The translations under genes and the position numbers were made by a program. Source: Elgaria multicarinata webbii (taxonomy: Eukaryota > Chordata > Lepidosauria > Squamata > Anguidae). From it: a stretch of 64,000 nucleotides of DNA. Each line of letters starts with the position of its first letter. Within the stretch, counting starts at the first letter, position 1. Where the stretch lies: NCBI RefSeq assembly GCF_023053635.1, contig NC_086188.1, positions 1,252,501 through 1,316,500 on the forward strand, in the 5' to 3' direction. This document shows, one piece after another, positions 13,401 to 26,500 of the stretch. The notes beneath the pieces were generated by a model. It ran no database searches. It was not told the DNA's origin and saw only the letters and a program-made list of their open reading frames with translations.

Positions 13401-14544
13401 TTTTATTGTTCGCATCTTTGGGCACCATTTTTGGCAGAAAGTCAGGATATAAATAAAATAAATGCTTGTTTTAACTATAACCTAGCTTGACACTTACCTT
13501 CCAGAAAAGAATAGCAAAGTGGCTTGAAGAAGGCGCACGAAACCTTGAGTTAACTGATAAGGTAAAGTGTAGTAATTCCCCTAAAAAAAAACCTTGCATA
13601 TATCTTTGTTTCCACAACAATATTTTAGAAATTTCACTATTTCATGTTTCAAAACAGGCCAATTGGCCAGAAAATGGACTTGAAATGGCACAGGTGTTCT
13701 TTAGCAACAAAGCTCCAGGTGAAATTGGATTGCCATCTTCTTGCCGCTGGGTTCCTTTGGTAAGTATTTCGCTATCTTGGAACTACATTTGGGAGAGAGA
13801 AGGGTACAATATCACAACACATTGATATTCTCTTCCCCCCCCCCCCCCATCCCATATAGGTCGAAAGTACAGAAAGAGAATTGATTTCACTGATGATTTG
13901 TATTTCAGAAGGACAATGACAACAAGGAAGTCCGTAGTCTAAGAGAATTGGTCAGTGCATTACAGGGCTTGGTAGACCTCTATAGAAAATACAACTGCAG
14001 GCTGGCCCTCTGTGACTTTGAAAAGGTACGAGACATCGTGGTGGTAAAGCCCGCGGAGGCTAGTGGCTCTGATGTCAGTGGGTCAATGGATCTGTCCGGG
14101 TTTTAGTCAGAACTAGTCGGAGCTCTGGAGGAGGTATCCAGGATGCACCTTTGGCTTTGTAACCCCCACCCCTACCCCTATATGCCATCCTGCGCACTCC
14201 TTTGAACATAAACGTGAGAAATACATTTAGCGTGGATTTGAGCATGTGCTCTGGATCTGCAGAGCAGCTATAAGTCAATCAGAGAAGGGTTATTAGCCAT
14301 GAAAGTGAAGGGGAAATAGGTGTGGTTAATCTACCATGTGCTGCGCGTCAACTTCCCCAAAGGCATTAAGCTAATTGTTTGTCAGAGACAAATTGTGTGT
14401 CTAAATGAGTCTTTGATCACCAGAATGTTTTTTTCTGTTCTAGAAATCAAAATTACGGCATGGGTGGAGGGAGATATTCACCTGGTTCTCACAATGGCAG
14501 GCTAGTTAATAAGTCACAGTGGCTTATTCCCCCCCCCCCCCCGC

Positions 14545-14579
<35 letters not shown>

Positions 14580-17500
14580 GTGCCAGGGGAGATTAACGTA
14601 ATTACCCTCGGCAGCGTGGCTTGTTGTGTCATGTGTGTTAGGAGTCTGATTATTGCACTCCCTCAGAGCATGCACAGAGTGCAAGCACACATCAGCAGAG
14701 ACAGAGGTCACTGGCAGCAGGCAGATGTTCATGAAGCGAAGGAATACTCAGACACAGCATTTTGAACTACTAATCTAAGTTTACTTTACAAGTATTTACA
14801 TAGAGCATAACATAGTTGAGGAACCGCCTTTTTGTGAACCGCCCAGAGAGCTTTGGCTATTGGGCGGTATAAAAATGTAATAAATAAATAAATAAAATAA
14901 AATAAACTTTACACAATAACTCTTCACACAAACTCTCCACACTCTTCAATCACATGTCACCTATTAATAGCCTTGTGAGCCAATCATACTGTCCATATGC
15001 AATATGAACACCGGATTGCATCACTGGGATTGTGTTGCTATGCCTCAAGAAAAAACATGGGCAAACGGCCTTGGCCAGAGAGCCCTCCAGCTATACATCC
15101 TGGCCGCTCTCAAAGACCTTGAGATGACTATCACAGAAATTATTCACTTTGTTCTTCAGTTCCAGAAAAAACTTCCACTTGAATTATGAACACTTTCAAA
15201 TCCAGTGTGAACCCAGCCAGGGTTCCATGGCTAACAAGCTACCCCAGAACCCACAAGAACCCATGTTAACCTTCCCAGCACATGACAGGCATATGCAGGG
15301 TATATGCAGGGTAGGTAGCAAGTCACAGTGGTGTATTAACCACCCTGCAATCGTGTGAACCAGGTCAATGACTTTCATGAGATAATCCATCTGTTGCTCC
15401 AAAGGCTCGATTATTATCTCAAATAAGTTTTGCTATGTGCTGCTCATATCCTGCTTTAGAGATCATTTTCCCCTTGTTTGTTTTCTATGTCTTAGGAAGA
15501 CGCAAATACAATAGTGTTTCGCATGTTCGATAAAGTTCTGGCAGCAGAGCTTATTCCATCAACTTTAAAGAAGTATGTTGAACCGTACATGTGCCATCAT
15601 AATCTAGAAAAAGATGAAATTCTCTTGCAATACATAAAGGTACATTCTTTTTCCATTCTCAGAAAAGCCCCCACCTTTTATTGTAGCATTAAACATCCAA
15701 GCAACATGTATAATTATTTCTGTTTAGGTGGGTCCAAATTCTTCTTGCCTTATCTGAACATGGACCTGTTCAGACTTTAAAAAAATTTTTTTATGAAGAT
15801 CTAGGCTAATCTGCATAACTATGCATTTAATATTTGTAATTTCTCCAACAGTGCCCTATATTTTAGACATTCCCACTGCCACCAGGCTATTTGAACTGAA
15901 TGGCAAGTAGCCCCTTGGCATGTTTAGGAACTACCAGGGCTCTTTTTATAGTGACTTTTTCCACTGGTATAGCCCTAGTACCCATAGTAGGATGCTGTAG
16001 GTATAGGTGACTGTTGAGAGATTTGGAGACATAACACACAGGCCTGGTACGCATATCACAGTGGCATTTAGTGGCAAACCATGGGTTGTTTTGTTGTTAA
16101 ACAACCCGAAGTGTCTGGGTTCGGATGTCATGCTAACAACCTACTAACACGGCATTCATAGGTTGTTTCTGCATACCAGAAGCAGGCTGCACATGGTCCA
16201 CGTTCCCACAAATTATGGATTAATTAATTGATTCTTTCTTAAAATGCTATTTAGGACCTGCTACAACGGTACTGCACACGGTCGACCTCTGTCTTTGACA
16301 CTACCTGGGAAGCAAAGGCCAGAGCCGTCTTGGGCTGCATGTCCAACACAGATGTGAGTATGACCGAGTACAAATGGGCCAATCTTGAAATGCAGGATGA
16401 GGAACTTCAAGGTTTGGATTTTCTTTTCTTTATAGCTGATCTTTGAAGGGGTCCTGGCAATAATGTACAGTGCTGTGGTCCCCTGGAGTCCAGGAATGGA
16501 GCAGTTGGTGCAACAATACCTGGACATGGATCATGCCAAGTAAGAGAACGCATGCACACCTGCTCCTATGCCTTCTGCGACTTCAGGACGTTTTCCTTGG
16601 TAGTTTGACTTGAGTGCGTTCACTTTTCTCTTGTTAAAGTGTGGAGCTGGAAGACAGCATTAAAATAGTGACTTAGGTGGGGAGCCAATGGCCCAATGAC
16701 ATTTCACTTTAGCTGAGGAACATGTGGACCTCCAGATGTTGTTGGAACCTCACTCCCCTCCGTCCGGTTCCTGGGCGCTGGTAGAAGAGCCTCCATGGGT
16801 GGGTGGCTGCTTTCTCGTATCTCTTACACAGCTCCGCTGTGCTGTGCAAGGCAGTTTTTAAGGATCGGAGCAAGAGGCCCCCGGAGCAGCCCTGGATTCC
16901 AGCACAACGTTGCACCTGCGCTTCAGGGTGATCGTTGTGTACCTCTGGCCTGAAAAACGTGGGGCAGGGAGGCTTGTGGCAAATGTGGTAGAACAGCGTT
17001 TCTTTGGCCCTTGAGCTCTTTTTGCATAAGCATCTGTTAAAACGCCCGCGTGGATCGGAGTGCCAGTCGGTCAAAAGCGGCGCTGTAAAACCAGCCACAC
17101 GCTTAATTGCAGAGTGAAGCTGGTGCAAGAAGGTTACAGACTCATGGAAATGAAGAAACTTTTGCGGAGCTATGGAATAAGGGACACCAGTCTTTTAAAC
17201 GATAAACAGATGATAGTGGTAAGTCTGACGCTTTGTTTGTAAAATTTCAGAAATAATCCCTGTCCATTTCCATGGAATGAGGATGTAATTGCGTGCAAGA
17301 TTACAGCCTTGCTAATATGCCTCTTTAGGACCATGCATGCAAAAAAGTAACTTTATACACCAGCTAGTCTGCCCTGTGATCATTTCATATAACTGAGACA
17401 AATACAGTGAACTGATGTTTATCTTTTCCAGATGTTGGTGAAGTACATTCTTAAACAAGACACCCCTTCTTCTTTGGAAGATGCTTTGAAAATAGTAAAT

Positions 17501-20500
17501 GCTTATATGTTGTCCACCGCAGAAGTCTATGTTTGGAGGATAGTGGACCTTATTCATAAAGGAGAGGTATGAACGTAGCTAAAGACCTTAAATAGCAAAG
17601 CTGTGCATGAAAAATGCTGTATTTTTTAAATTATATTGGCTATTTAGTGTGTTGCACAGTAATTAGTTGTGCTGTAACTGGCCATTAGCATGTTCTTACA
17701 TAGCAGTGGTCGAGCACCTCCTTTGTATGCAGAACGTCCCAGTTTCAATTACTGACATGTCCAGCTGGGCTGGGAAAGACTGTCTGAAAGCACGGAGAGC
17801 AATTGCTGCCAGTCAGGGTTGGCAATACTGAGCTATATGGAGCAGCAATCTGACTTCCCGTTTTCCTAAAGCACCAACCTATGTACCAGGATTTAAAGCA
17901 GCCTTCCCCAAAATGGTACCTTCCAGACTGTTGGACTTCAATTCCCAGCATTCCTGACCGTTGGCCATGCTAGTTGGGGCTTATTGGAGTTAATGTCCAA
18001 AACATCTGGAGCTCACCAGGCTGACCTAAAGAACCACTCTGCTACTGCTGCAAGGAACTGGGGTGGGTGGGATTTTCCAGACGTGTTTCTTAAACAGCCG
18101 GTCTCCATGCCGAGTGGTCAACTGCCTTGTTTATTTCTTAGCACGAGGCTCAGCTGTTCAAAGGGGGAGAGTCCAAATTCTTGCTGGGCTCACGCAAGCC
18201 TTCTGAAGCATCTACACTTTTTATTTATTTATTTATTGCATTTATATCCCGCCTTTTTCCCTCCAAGGAACCCAAGGCGGCGTACATAATCCTCCTGCTC
18301 TCCATTTTTATCCTCACAACAACAACCCTGTGAGGTAGGCTGGGCTGAGAGTCTGTGACCGGCCCAAAGTCACCCAGTGGGTTTCCATGGCCGAGTGGGG
18401 ACTAGAACCCGGATCTCCCGACTCCCAGTCCAAGACTCACTTACACTTACTCTTTGGGCCTTGGCCATGCCTGTCTTTCATGGCCTTCGACCTTAAGCGA
18501 AAGCAAATTCCTCTTCAGCAGTCATTTTGTCGCTAGCCACGTGTGTCTACAATAACGCTCCGTGCTTCTCGAGCCGTTACGGGCTGAACGACAGGACTAT
18601 GACGTTTTGCATATGCTTGCAGGGGGAAGATGTCGTAGATTTGTTAAAATCTCTACCTTCTGCGGAAGCTCTGGAAACTGCAGAGCGAGTGTTGATATGG
18701 GGACGGCTGGCGCTGGAGGAAGACGGGGAGGACCGTGAAGAGGAGGTGACTGCCAAGAAAGAAAATGGCCATAGTGCAAGACCCTATTTCTTCGGTTCTA
18801 AAACGCACTTTTTCCCCCATATAAACATCTCTAAAAATGGGGTGCGTCTTAGAATCGCGGGTGTGTCTTACGGTGTTTTTTTCTGTTGGTGGTACTGAAA
18901 TTAGTGTGCGTCTTACAATCTATGGCGTCTTACAATCGAAGAAATACGGTACATGTAGAAACGGTACAGAATATACACACACACACACACACACAGAGTA
19001 TATATATGAGGGGACCCTCTTCTGTCAAGGGCTCCACCCCTTCAGGGAGAGCCTGTTGGGGTCTGCATATCGGCAGTGGGAGGAGCCAGAGCCGGTGGGG
19101 GTGGAGCTTGCAAGGTGGGCCAAGGGCTCCTTGTGTACTAGCTAAGGCCTTTATTTTTAAGCTATTCCTTCTCTGTGGGGGTAACTACACATCGCTGGTG
19201 AAGATCAGGAGTAGGGAGCTGGCAGAATTTGTATACATCCCAGTATAAAAGTAGTACAAAGTATTTCCCAAAAGAGTGGCCGAACAGCCCTATTTCTATG
19301 ATTATGTAATTTGTAACTGAAGGTAGCAAACGCTGGGTAATTTTTGTTTCAGTTTGTTAGCAATATTAAGAGCAACAATGTTTGCCTTTTTTAACAGTGA
19401 TGTCGTCCCCTTGATGTAACTGAGGCTGACAGAGAAGGAGTTCCTCACATTCTTTTCTCTTCTTCCTGTCCCCTTCCCAGCAGAAAATGCAGCTGTGTGT
19501 GAAAAAGATCCTTGTGGAGATCCTCAAATTCTTGCTTACTCACCAGAAAGGTACATTTTTGCATTGTTCACGTTCGTTCTTAAAATCATAGTAAATAACT
19601 CAATAACCTCTCTTATTTTCATCCCTCCCCCTCTTTTTGGACAGAAAATCTTTTAAAGAAAGCAGAGTATGAAGCAGATTTAAAACTATATAAAACTCTT
19701 GCAGCCTTGCAGGTAAGAGTTACGTGGCTTTTAAAGCTTTATAGAGAGGTTTATTTCTGAGTTGGATTAATTATGGTGTGTGTGTGCGCATGTGTGAGTG
19801 TATACGTGTCTCTGTGTGTGTTTGTGATCGAAACAAACACCTTCATTTTCTAATTAGTGGAGAATATTGTTCAGGATTTGGTAATTTAATCACCTATGAA
19901 CATGTTGAATTTTGTAAAGCACAATTTCCATGGAGGCTGGATGTGAACCTGGTCAGTTCCATTATTTCTCACTTTTATTCCTTTTTTCTTCCATCCTCCT
20001 TATTTAATAAATCTTCAGGAGCATTTTGAGATCTGCCTTTCAGTCACAGATTATTGGAATCCATCACTAATAATTCAGCTCCTTGAAGAAAACATTAAAA
20101 ACTATGAAAGAATCGGGAGCTCTAGAAAAATGCAAGAACAGGACGCCAGTGTGGAGGGCAGCAGCAGAAAGAAACCGTTGACTCAGCTGAGACTTTACAG
20201 GCTGGGTTCGCTTCTGCAACGGACAGAACATGAGTTGGGGTCCGAGCTGGTGCTGAGAGCATTGGATACTGGAAACGTTGAAGAGGCGCTAAAGATATGC
20301 AGGTTTTTAAAGTTTTACGTTTGGGCTAACCGTCTCTCCTGCTTAGCCGTTTACTATTCAGGTATCCTGCATGCAGGTTTGCATGCTGTGTTGATCACCT
20401 GGACTTCCTTGGGGTTATTTTTTAAATGTCTGCCTTCCTTTGCTTACCTTAATTCTTCCTTTTTTATAAAAATTCTTTTCAAGATATTTCTATGACTATT

Positions 20501-23500
20501 ACCACGACGAGCCGACAGGACAGTTGCTGCTTCTGGCATGTCAAAGGCTTTGTCACATGTTAGGTTCTGATAGTCTGATGGTTATGCCCGAAGGATTAAA
20601 TCTCCCAGCTGTGATCCATGAGATGGCGCGCCAAGCAGCTACACTCTGCAGCCCAGGTAATTCACTGCAATGCATCCATATGTTGTTGTCCTCCAAAAAC
20701 TCTGATCCCTATAAATCATTTTGCTTGAAATGATTAATTTTGGGAGTTATCAAGCTACATTCATGTGTATCTGGGGTTCTAAATTAAATGTCCTCAAAAC
20801 AGAGCCATGTGTGTAGTTACAAAAGAAATGCATTTGGGGTTTTTGGGGACGGGGGGGAGCCTTTTTTATCCCTATGAGACATTTTTTAACTCAGAACTTC
20901 TCATTGGCTGCCAGAAAAAAAAAGCACACCAGTGGCAAAAGTACTTGGGCTACTCCACCCCCCAGGTTCTTTGGTATTTATTTATTTATTTATTTATTAC
21001 ATTTCTATACCGCCCAATAGCTGGAGCTCTCTGGGCGGTTCACAAAAATTAAAGCCATTCAAAGTATAAAACAACAGTATAAAACCATAATATAAAATAC
21101 AATATAAAAGCTCAACCAGATAAAAACAGCAGCAGTGCAAAATTACAAATTTAAAACACCGAGTTAAAATTTATTTATAGACTGTTAAAATGCTGGGAGA
21201 ATAAAAAATGGTTTTCAGAAAGAAAACATTGTTTGGATACTTAAATCTGCTACCTTAGGTCAGTTTTTGTGGGATGCTTTTACTGCAACACATTTCATTG
21301 GCTGGGAGAAGAAATATTGCAAACTGCCCTATTGCAAATATTTCTCCCATATATTTTAGGGTGGTTTACTGGGGTATTGTTTGTCCCAGGTGCTTTTTCC
21401 GTACAGGAGTAAAACCACAAATGGTAAGTACCTGAAAATTTGAGGACGTTGCATACCACTGTGCAGATGATGATGTCTTAGAAGGACTGCATTGTAATTC
21501 TATTTCTGTGTACGTTCTGCATTGAAAAGTGCACCTGTTGTTGGACGACAGTAGCAATGTAGGTTACATTAAAGAAAACATGAAACCAACGTTCTCTTTT
21601 CCACAGATCTTTCCTTAGATTCGTTGGAACTTTGTAAATATACCTCATTTGCCCATGAAATTTATGGAAAGTGCCAAATTGAAGACTATGGGTTTATATC
21701 AAAGGTAATACAGAACTTGCGTTTACCAGAAGTAAGTCTCAGAAGAGTGTGCATAGAGTTGCATCCTTACTCTTCTGTTTGAAACCAGGATACCACAGCA
21801 GTTTGGGTGGCAATAAACTGAAAGGGATGACGATGATGCTCCTTACGTAGTAGCCCTATCCACACAAATGGCACTTTACAAAGAACCGAGATGTCAGGTC
21901 CCTGCCCAAGGGGTTTGCAGCCGAAAGAGGGAGACAACAGAGGCTGGCGGAAATTGGAGAAGAATCTGCCATTTCCCCCCCAGTTATTCCAACTTAGTTA
22001 CAGTACGCTGTTGAGTCTAGGGCAGGGATGGAGAAAAGGTGTTTTGGCCTACAACTCCCAGCAGCCCTAGCCAGCATAGCCCAAACATCTGGAGTTGCCC
22101 ATCCCTGGTCTAAGGGCTTGTTCAAAAGGCTTCCTAGAAAAGGTGACTTAATAGATACATGGGAGAAATGTCAATGAGCTCTGCATGGCTCCCACTCACA
22201 ACGGTTCAGCTGTCTGAGCCCCGTTCAGGTATGCCTCGTAAACAAGAGCCAAGGCTCGCGATGTCCATACCAGTCCAGTCACCTTCTCTCTGTTCAGGCT
22301 TCTCTGTAAGGAGAGGCAAGAGGGAGAGGCTGAGTTCACCCCCTGCTGAGGACCTGGCAGGATGGGCCTTCCACTTCTTGCCCTCCTCCATTCATCCCAC
22401 TTTCCCCTCTTATGGAGCTTTGACCAAAAACGGCCGCACGTTCCTCCTTTCTCTAGGCAACCTCCTTTGGAGCTGACAAAGACCCTTACGTAGAGTGGAC
22501 GTTCTGTGACTATTTCACCGAGGATGGGGCTGTGCTGGACCTCCCCACTGTGCTGCCTTTTGCATTTGAAATGACGTCTTCCATTGTGCCTCCAGCAGGT
22601 AACCAACCGTACCTTGATTTAAGCTTAAGCTCCTTTCCAGACTCACTTTACATATCCCATTTCTTCGTAGACCTGCATTCACTGCTAATAGTTCCTAGAT
22701 AACTTCTGCTGGCAAGCTTTCTCTCAATAGTTTCTCTCCCTTGTTAAATGCCATACCCAACCCTTCTACTGCGCTAAATCACTGTTTGTGGTTAAAACAT
22801 TTTGCACATCTATGTTAGCAATGTTCCAAGATATTACGTTACAGTATACAACTCTTGCCCTTCTCTTGCAGAGCGGAAGATGTATCCACTAGACTCTACC
22901 AGTCTGGCATATTGTCCATTTGAACAAGGTATTACAGGAGCAAATGATTACAACCACAGGATCAAAAATACATCTCTAAGGGCTTAGGCAGATTTTTAAA
23001 AGCAAGGATTGTGGTTAACATTTCTCACGGTAAAATCCTTGAGTTTTAACTAGTCTTTGGTTTACCTAAGCTGTTAAAGAAATGACGATCAAGCTGGTAC
23101 CCAAAGGGTTACTGCTTTAGGCAGTCTCGGGGGGCCTTGGGCGTGACAGGTGGGATGTTCTATCTGCCCCATCCCCACTGCTTTTAATAGCAAGAGTTCT
23201 CAGTCCACCATCATGCTAAAATTGCGGCTTGTTTTCTAAGGGTTGTAGGACATGGGAGGCTGTGGTTTGGAGAAGCACAATCCAAAAATACCCATTGAAT
23301 ATGTGGAATTAATTGCACACATATCTGCCTTCTTGCGCCGTCGTCTTTATTTACTTATTTACTATCTCACCTTTCCACCCAAAAATTGGTGCTCGAGGCT
23401 AGACATATCTTGCTGGGCCACCGTTCGGGTCTGATCCAAACACGGTTTTGCCACTGACTGACTGGGGTTCTTTTCAGTGGGCTGCTAGCCAAATGGGCCC

Positions 23501-26500
23501 GCTAATAATCTGCCTATCAACATGCCCTACAACCCTTAATTTCCAATACAAACCAAATCCTCACTGTTATAACACCCTATTTATTTTTCTTTCTTTCTTT
23601 CTTTTTGTCTTAGGAAAGAGTATTTGCTACTCATGCAGGAATCCCATCTCTGTTCTGCTGAACAGCCTGCAAGAATGTAGTCAATATGAGCTGGCTTTGG
23701 GGCTCATTATCGCCTCTTTCGGGTTGTTGTTTCAGCACATGGTGACCAACAATATGGATATTGGTCTGAGTGAGAAGGTAGAGGGGGGGCAGTCTTGGGG
23801 CGAAGTTACTCCAATGAGGCCTATTTCAGGCCTGCCTTAAGGTCAAAGTAGATGTGACACTGTTAATTCGTTAGCAGTTGTGATCAGCGTTTTTTTAAAT
23901 AAGTAGTGCGTAGGGTGTTTTTTTTTAAGCCTTTGCCCATGCTGTGTTCAATGGAAATTTTCTTTCCCATGCAAATAGCATGTCCAGGGGCACCAACCCA
24001 GATCAAGTCTGCAGCCGGGGGGGGGGGGAGGCAAAGGGTTAACACTACTAGAGTTCAAGGCCTTGCTGTTGGCATATAAAGCTCTGGATCACTTGGCACC
24101 AGGTTATCCGAAGGATCGCCTTTTCCAGTATAGGCCTGTGCAATCACTAAGGTCATATGAGGAGGCCTTGCTGGTTGTAATGCAGCCAATGTCATCTGAT
24201 GGCAACCCGGAAGCAGGGCCTTCTCAGTGGTGGCATCTGCCTTAAGGAAAGCCCCTCCCCCAGTATTTGGGAGTCACTGCCTGTTGAAAGACCCCTCTCT
24301 TTACTGAATCCTTCCCGGAATTGTGATGCCCAAGTGGTTTGTTTAGCGTTTACTGGGTTTTTAGTTTTGGTTTTAAATATTTTGAACATTTTAACTGATG
24401 TGTTATTTATTTATTTATTTGTTTTATTACATTTAAATACCGCCCCATAGCCGAAGCTCTCTGGGTGGTTTACAAAAGTTAAAAACATTTAAAAAGTATA
24501 CAAAATTTAAAAACCATCAGAAACATAAAAACAACAGTATCCATTTAAAAATAATAGTTCTGGGGTCCGTTAAAAAACAAACTTAGCGTTGTTGAATGCT
24601 GTTAAATGCCTGAGAGAAAAGTATTTATTATGATGTATTTCAATTTTTGTAAACCTCTTAGGGATATTTGTTTTATATATGGTAAGCGTTATATAAATTG
24701 CTTGCCATATAGAAATAAATAAAAGCAAGGAGCCATTTTTATTGGCTTAGAGCAGTGTAGGATGCATGCCTAAACTAAGAATCTGGGGCACCATTTAGAG
24801 ATTGGGGGTCCCCCTCCATGTTTTAAATGCAAGCGATTAATCCTGTTTGCCTCTAATCTTTTGAGAGGTGTAAAAAAAAAAACCCCACCTAAGTGCAAGA
24901 AATGCTCTTGAAATATATTTTGCTGTTTCTCCTCTAACCGTTTTCTAAGTGACACTTCCCTGACCCTTGCCAAGCTGGGCTCCGTGGTGCTCTTTCTCAT
25001 GGGTTCCCTACCGGCCCTGCAAGGACAGCCGCAGCGGCAGGAACTCCCGGAAGCTGTGGAGAGGCCTGTTTGCTTCACCCCACCCCCTCAGTCCCCAACA
25101 TCTCTCTTGCCTGCCCCACCACCAACAGGCACATTAATTTCTTTCCACTGGATCCCTGTAATCTGTAATGGTCATCTTGAGGATCATTGGATCAAAAGGC
25201 AGGGCAATCTTTGAAATAAAAGTACTTAACTAAAATAAAAAAGCATTAGAGCAAAGATGGCTCTTGGTATTGGCCAAGGAAGCAGATGCCATAGACAATT
25301 GCTGCTTTCATAGCAACAAAAACGTCTACGGCATTTCCAGTGTATTTTTCTCTGCCCATTAGCTGCATGACCAGGAAACACAAGATGGTGCCAGAGCGTT
25401 CCTCTTTACCATGATGCAGAGTTCCACTTCACAGATCAAAAGCATCGTTATGGCCCTACTGCACAAGGTGAGCACGTGCAATGTACTGCAGGGGTGGGAT
25501 GCCATTTAGCCCTGTAGAGGGGGTGGGATTCTGTCAGTAGGTCGCCCCCGCCCCCTAAGTCTCTCCCCTGAAGCTCCGCCTCCTAACAGCAAAGTTTTTC
25601 TCTGCAGAGAAAGGCACAGAACAATCAGTCCGTGCCTTTCCCTGCACAGAAAAATGGCTTTTTCCATGCTTCTCTCACTGCACCAAAAAAAAACCCAGCC
25701 TTTTCTCCGTGCTGAGAGGTCTCTGTGTGGTTAAAAAGGCAGCACCTCCCAGCAGAGGAGAAAAGCAGCTTTTCTCTACCAATGGAAGAGGAACCCTCCA
25801 CTGTGATCAGTATTGGAGGCACAAATGGGGCTTTTCTCTCACCACACTACAGAAAGCCCAACCTTCTCTACTGCTGGAAGAGTAGGGCAGGAGTTGGGGG
25901 AAGGAGGGGGGGATCCTCTCCAACCTCCACAGGCCAGACAGGGAACCTCCATGGGCCAGGTTCAGTTCCCCACCCCCTGGGGACCATAGCGTTACGATGC
26001 ACTGTGTTTGGAGGAGCAAAGAGTTTTGCAGGACATCAAATTCCCTTGCCCAAACACTTGTGCAGCTCCCATTCACACTGGGGTGGGGGTGGGGTTGTGT
26101 TCTTCATCCACCAGGTTCCACCCCACCCCCTTTCCTGCCTTTTTAACATGTCCAGAAAAGGAAAGTATTAAATTAACTCGAGTATTTTTAAAGTTGCTTA
26201 TTTGACAGTCTGTTTTGCTTCTGTAGGTTTTCAACAGTCAGCTGATAGACCTCAGTCTTGCGCTGGGCTACTGCACTCTGTTGCCCAAAGGAATTATATT
26301 TTCAAAGCTCTGGGATGTCGTAAACAAAACACCACAAAATTACAGTAAGAGTCTGGTAAGACTTGACTCTTTTTTAAAAAAAAACGTTAATGGAGCGTAT
26401 AAACATGCGAAGCTTTTTCATGGAAAATGTTCTTCCCGTGAATTTATGCAGGTTCTAGAAGTTTCTAATTTGCAAATGTCTCTGACAAATGTGGTGTTTA

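Noticed and set aside
16709-17128. 139-codon frame on the - strand
   Set aside because: Antisense to a KNTC1 intron and exon k23; looks repeat-derived, with no domain.
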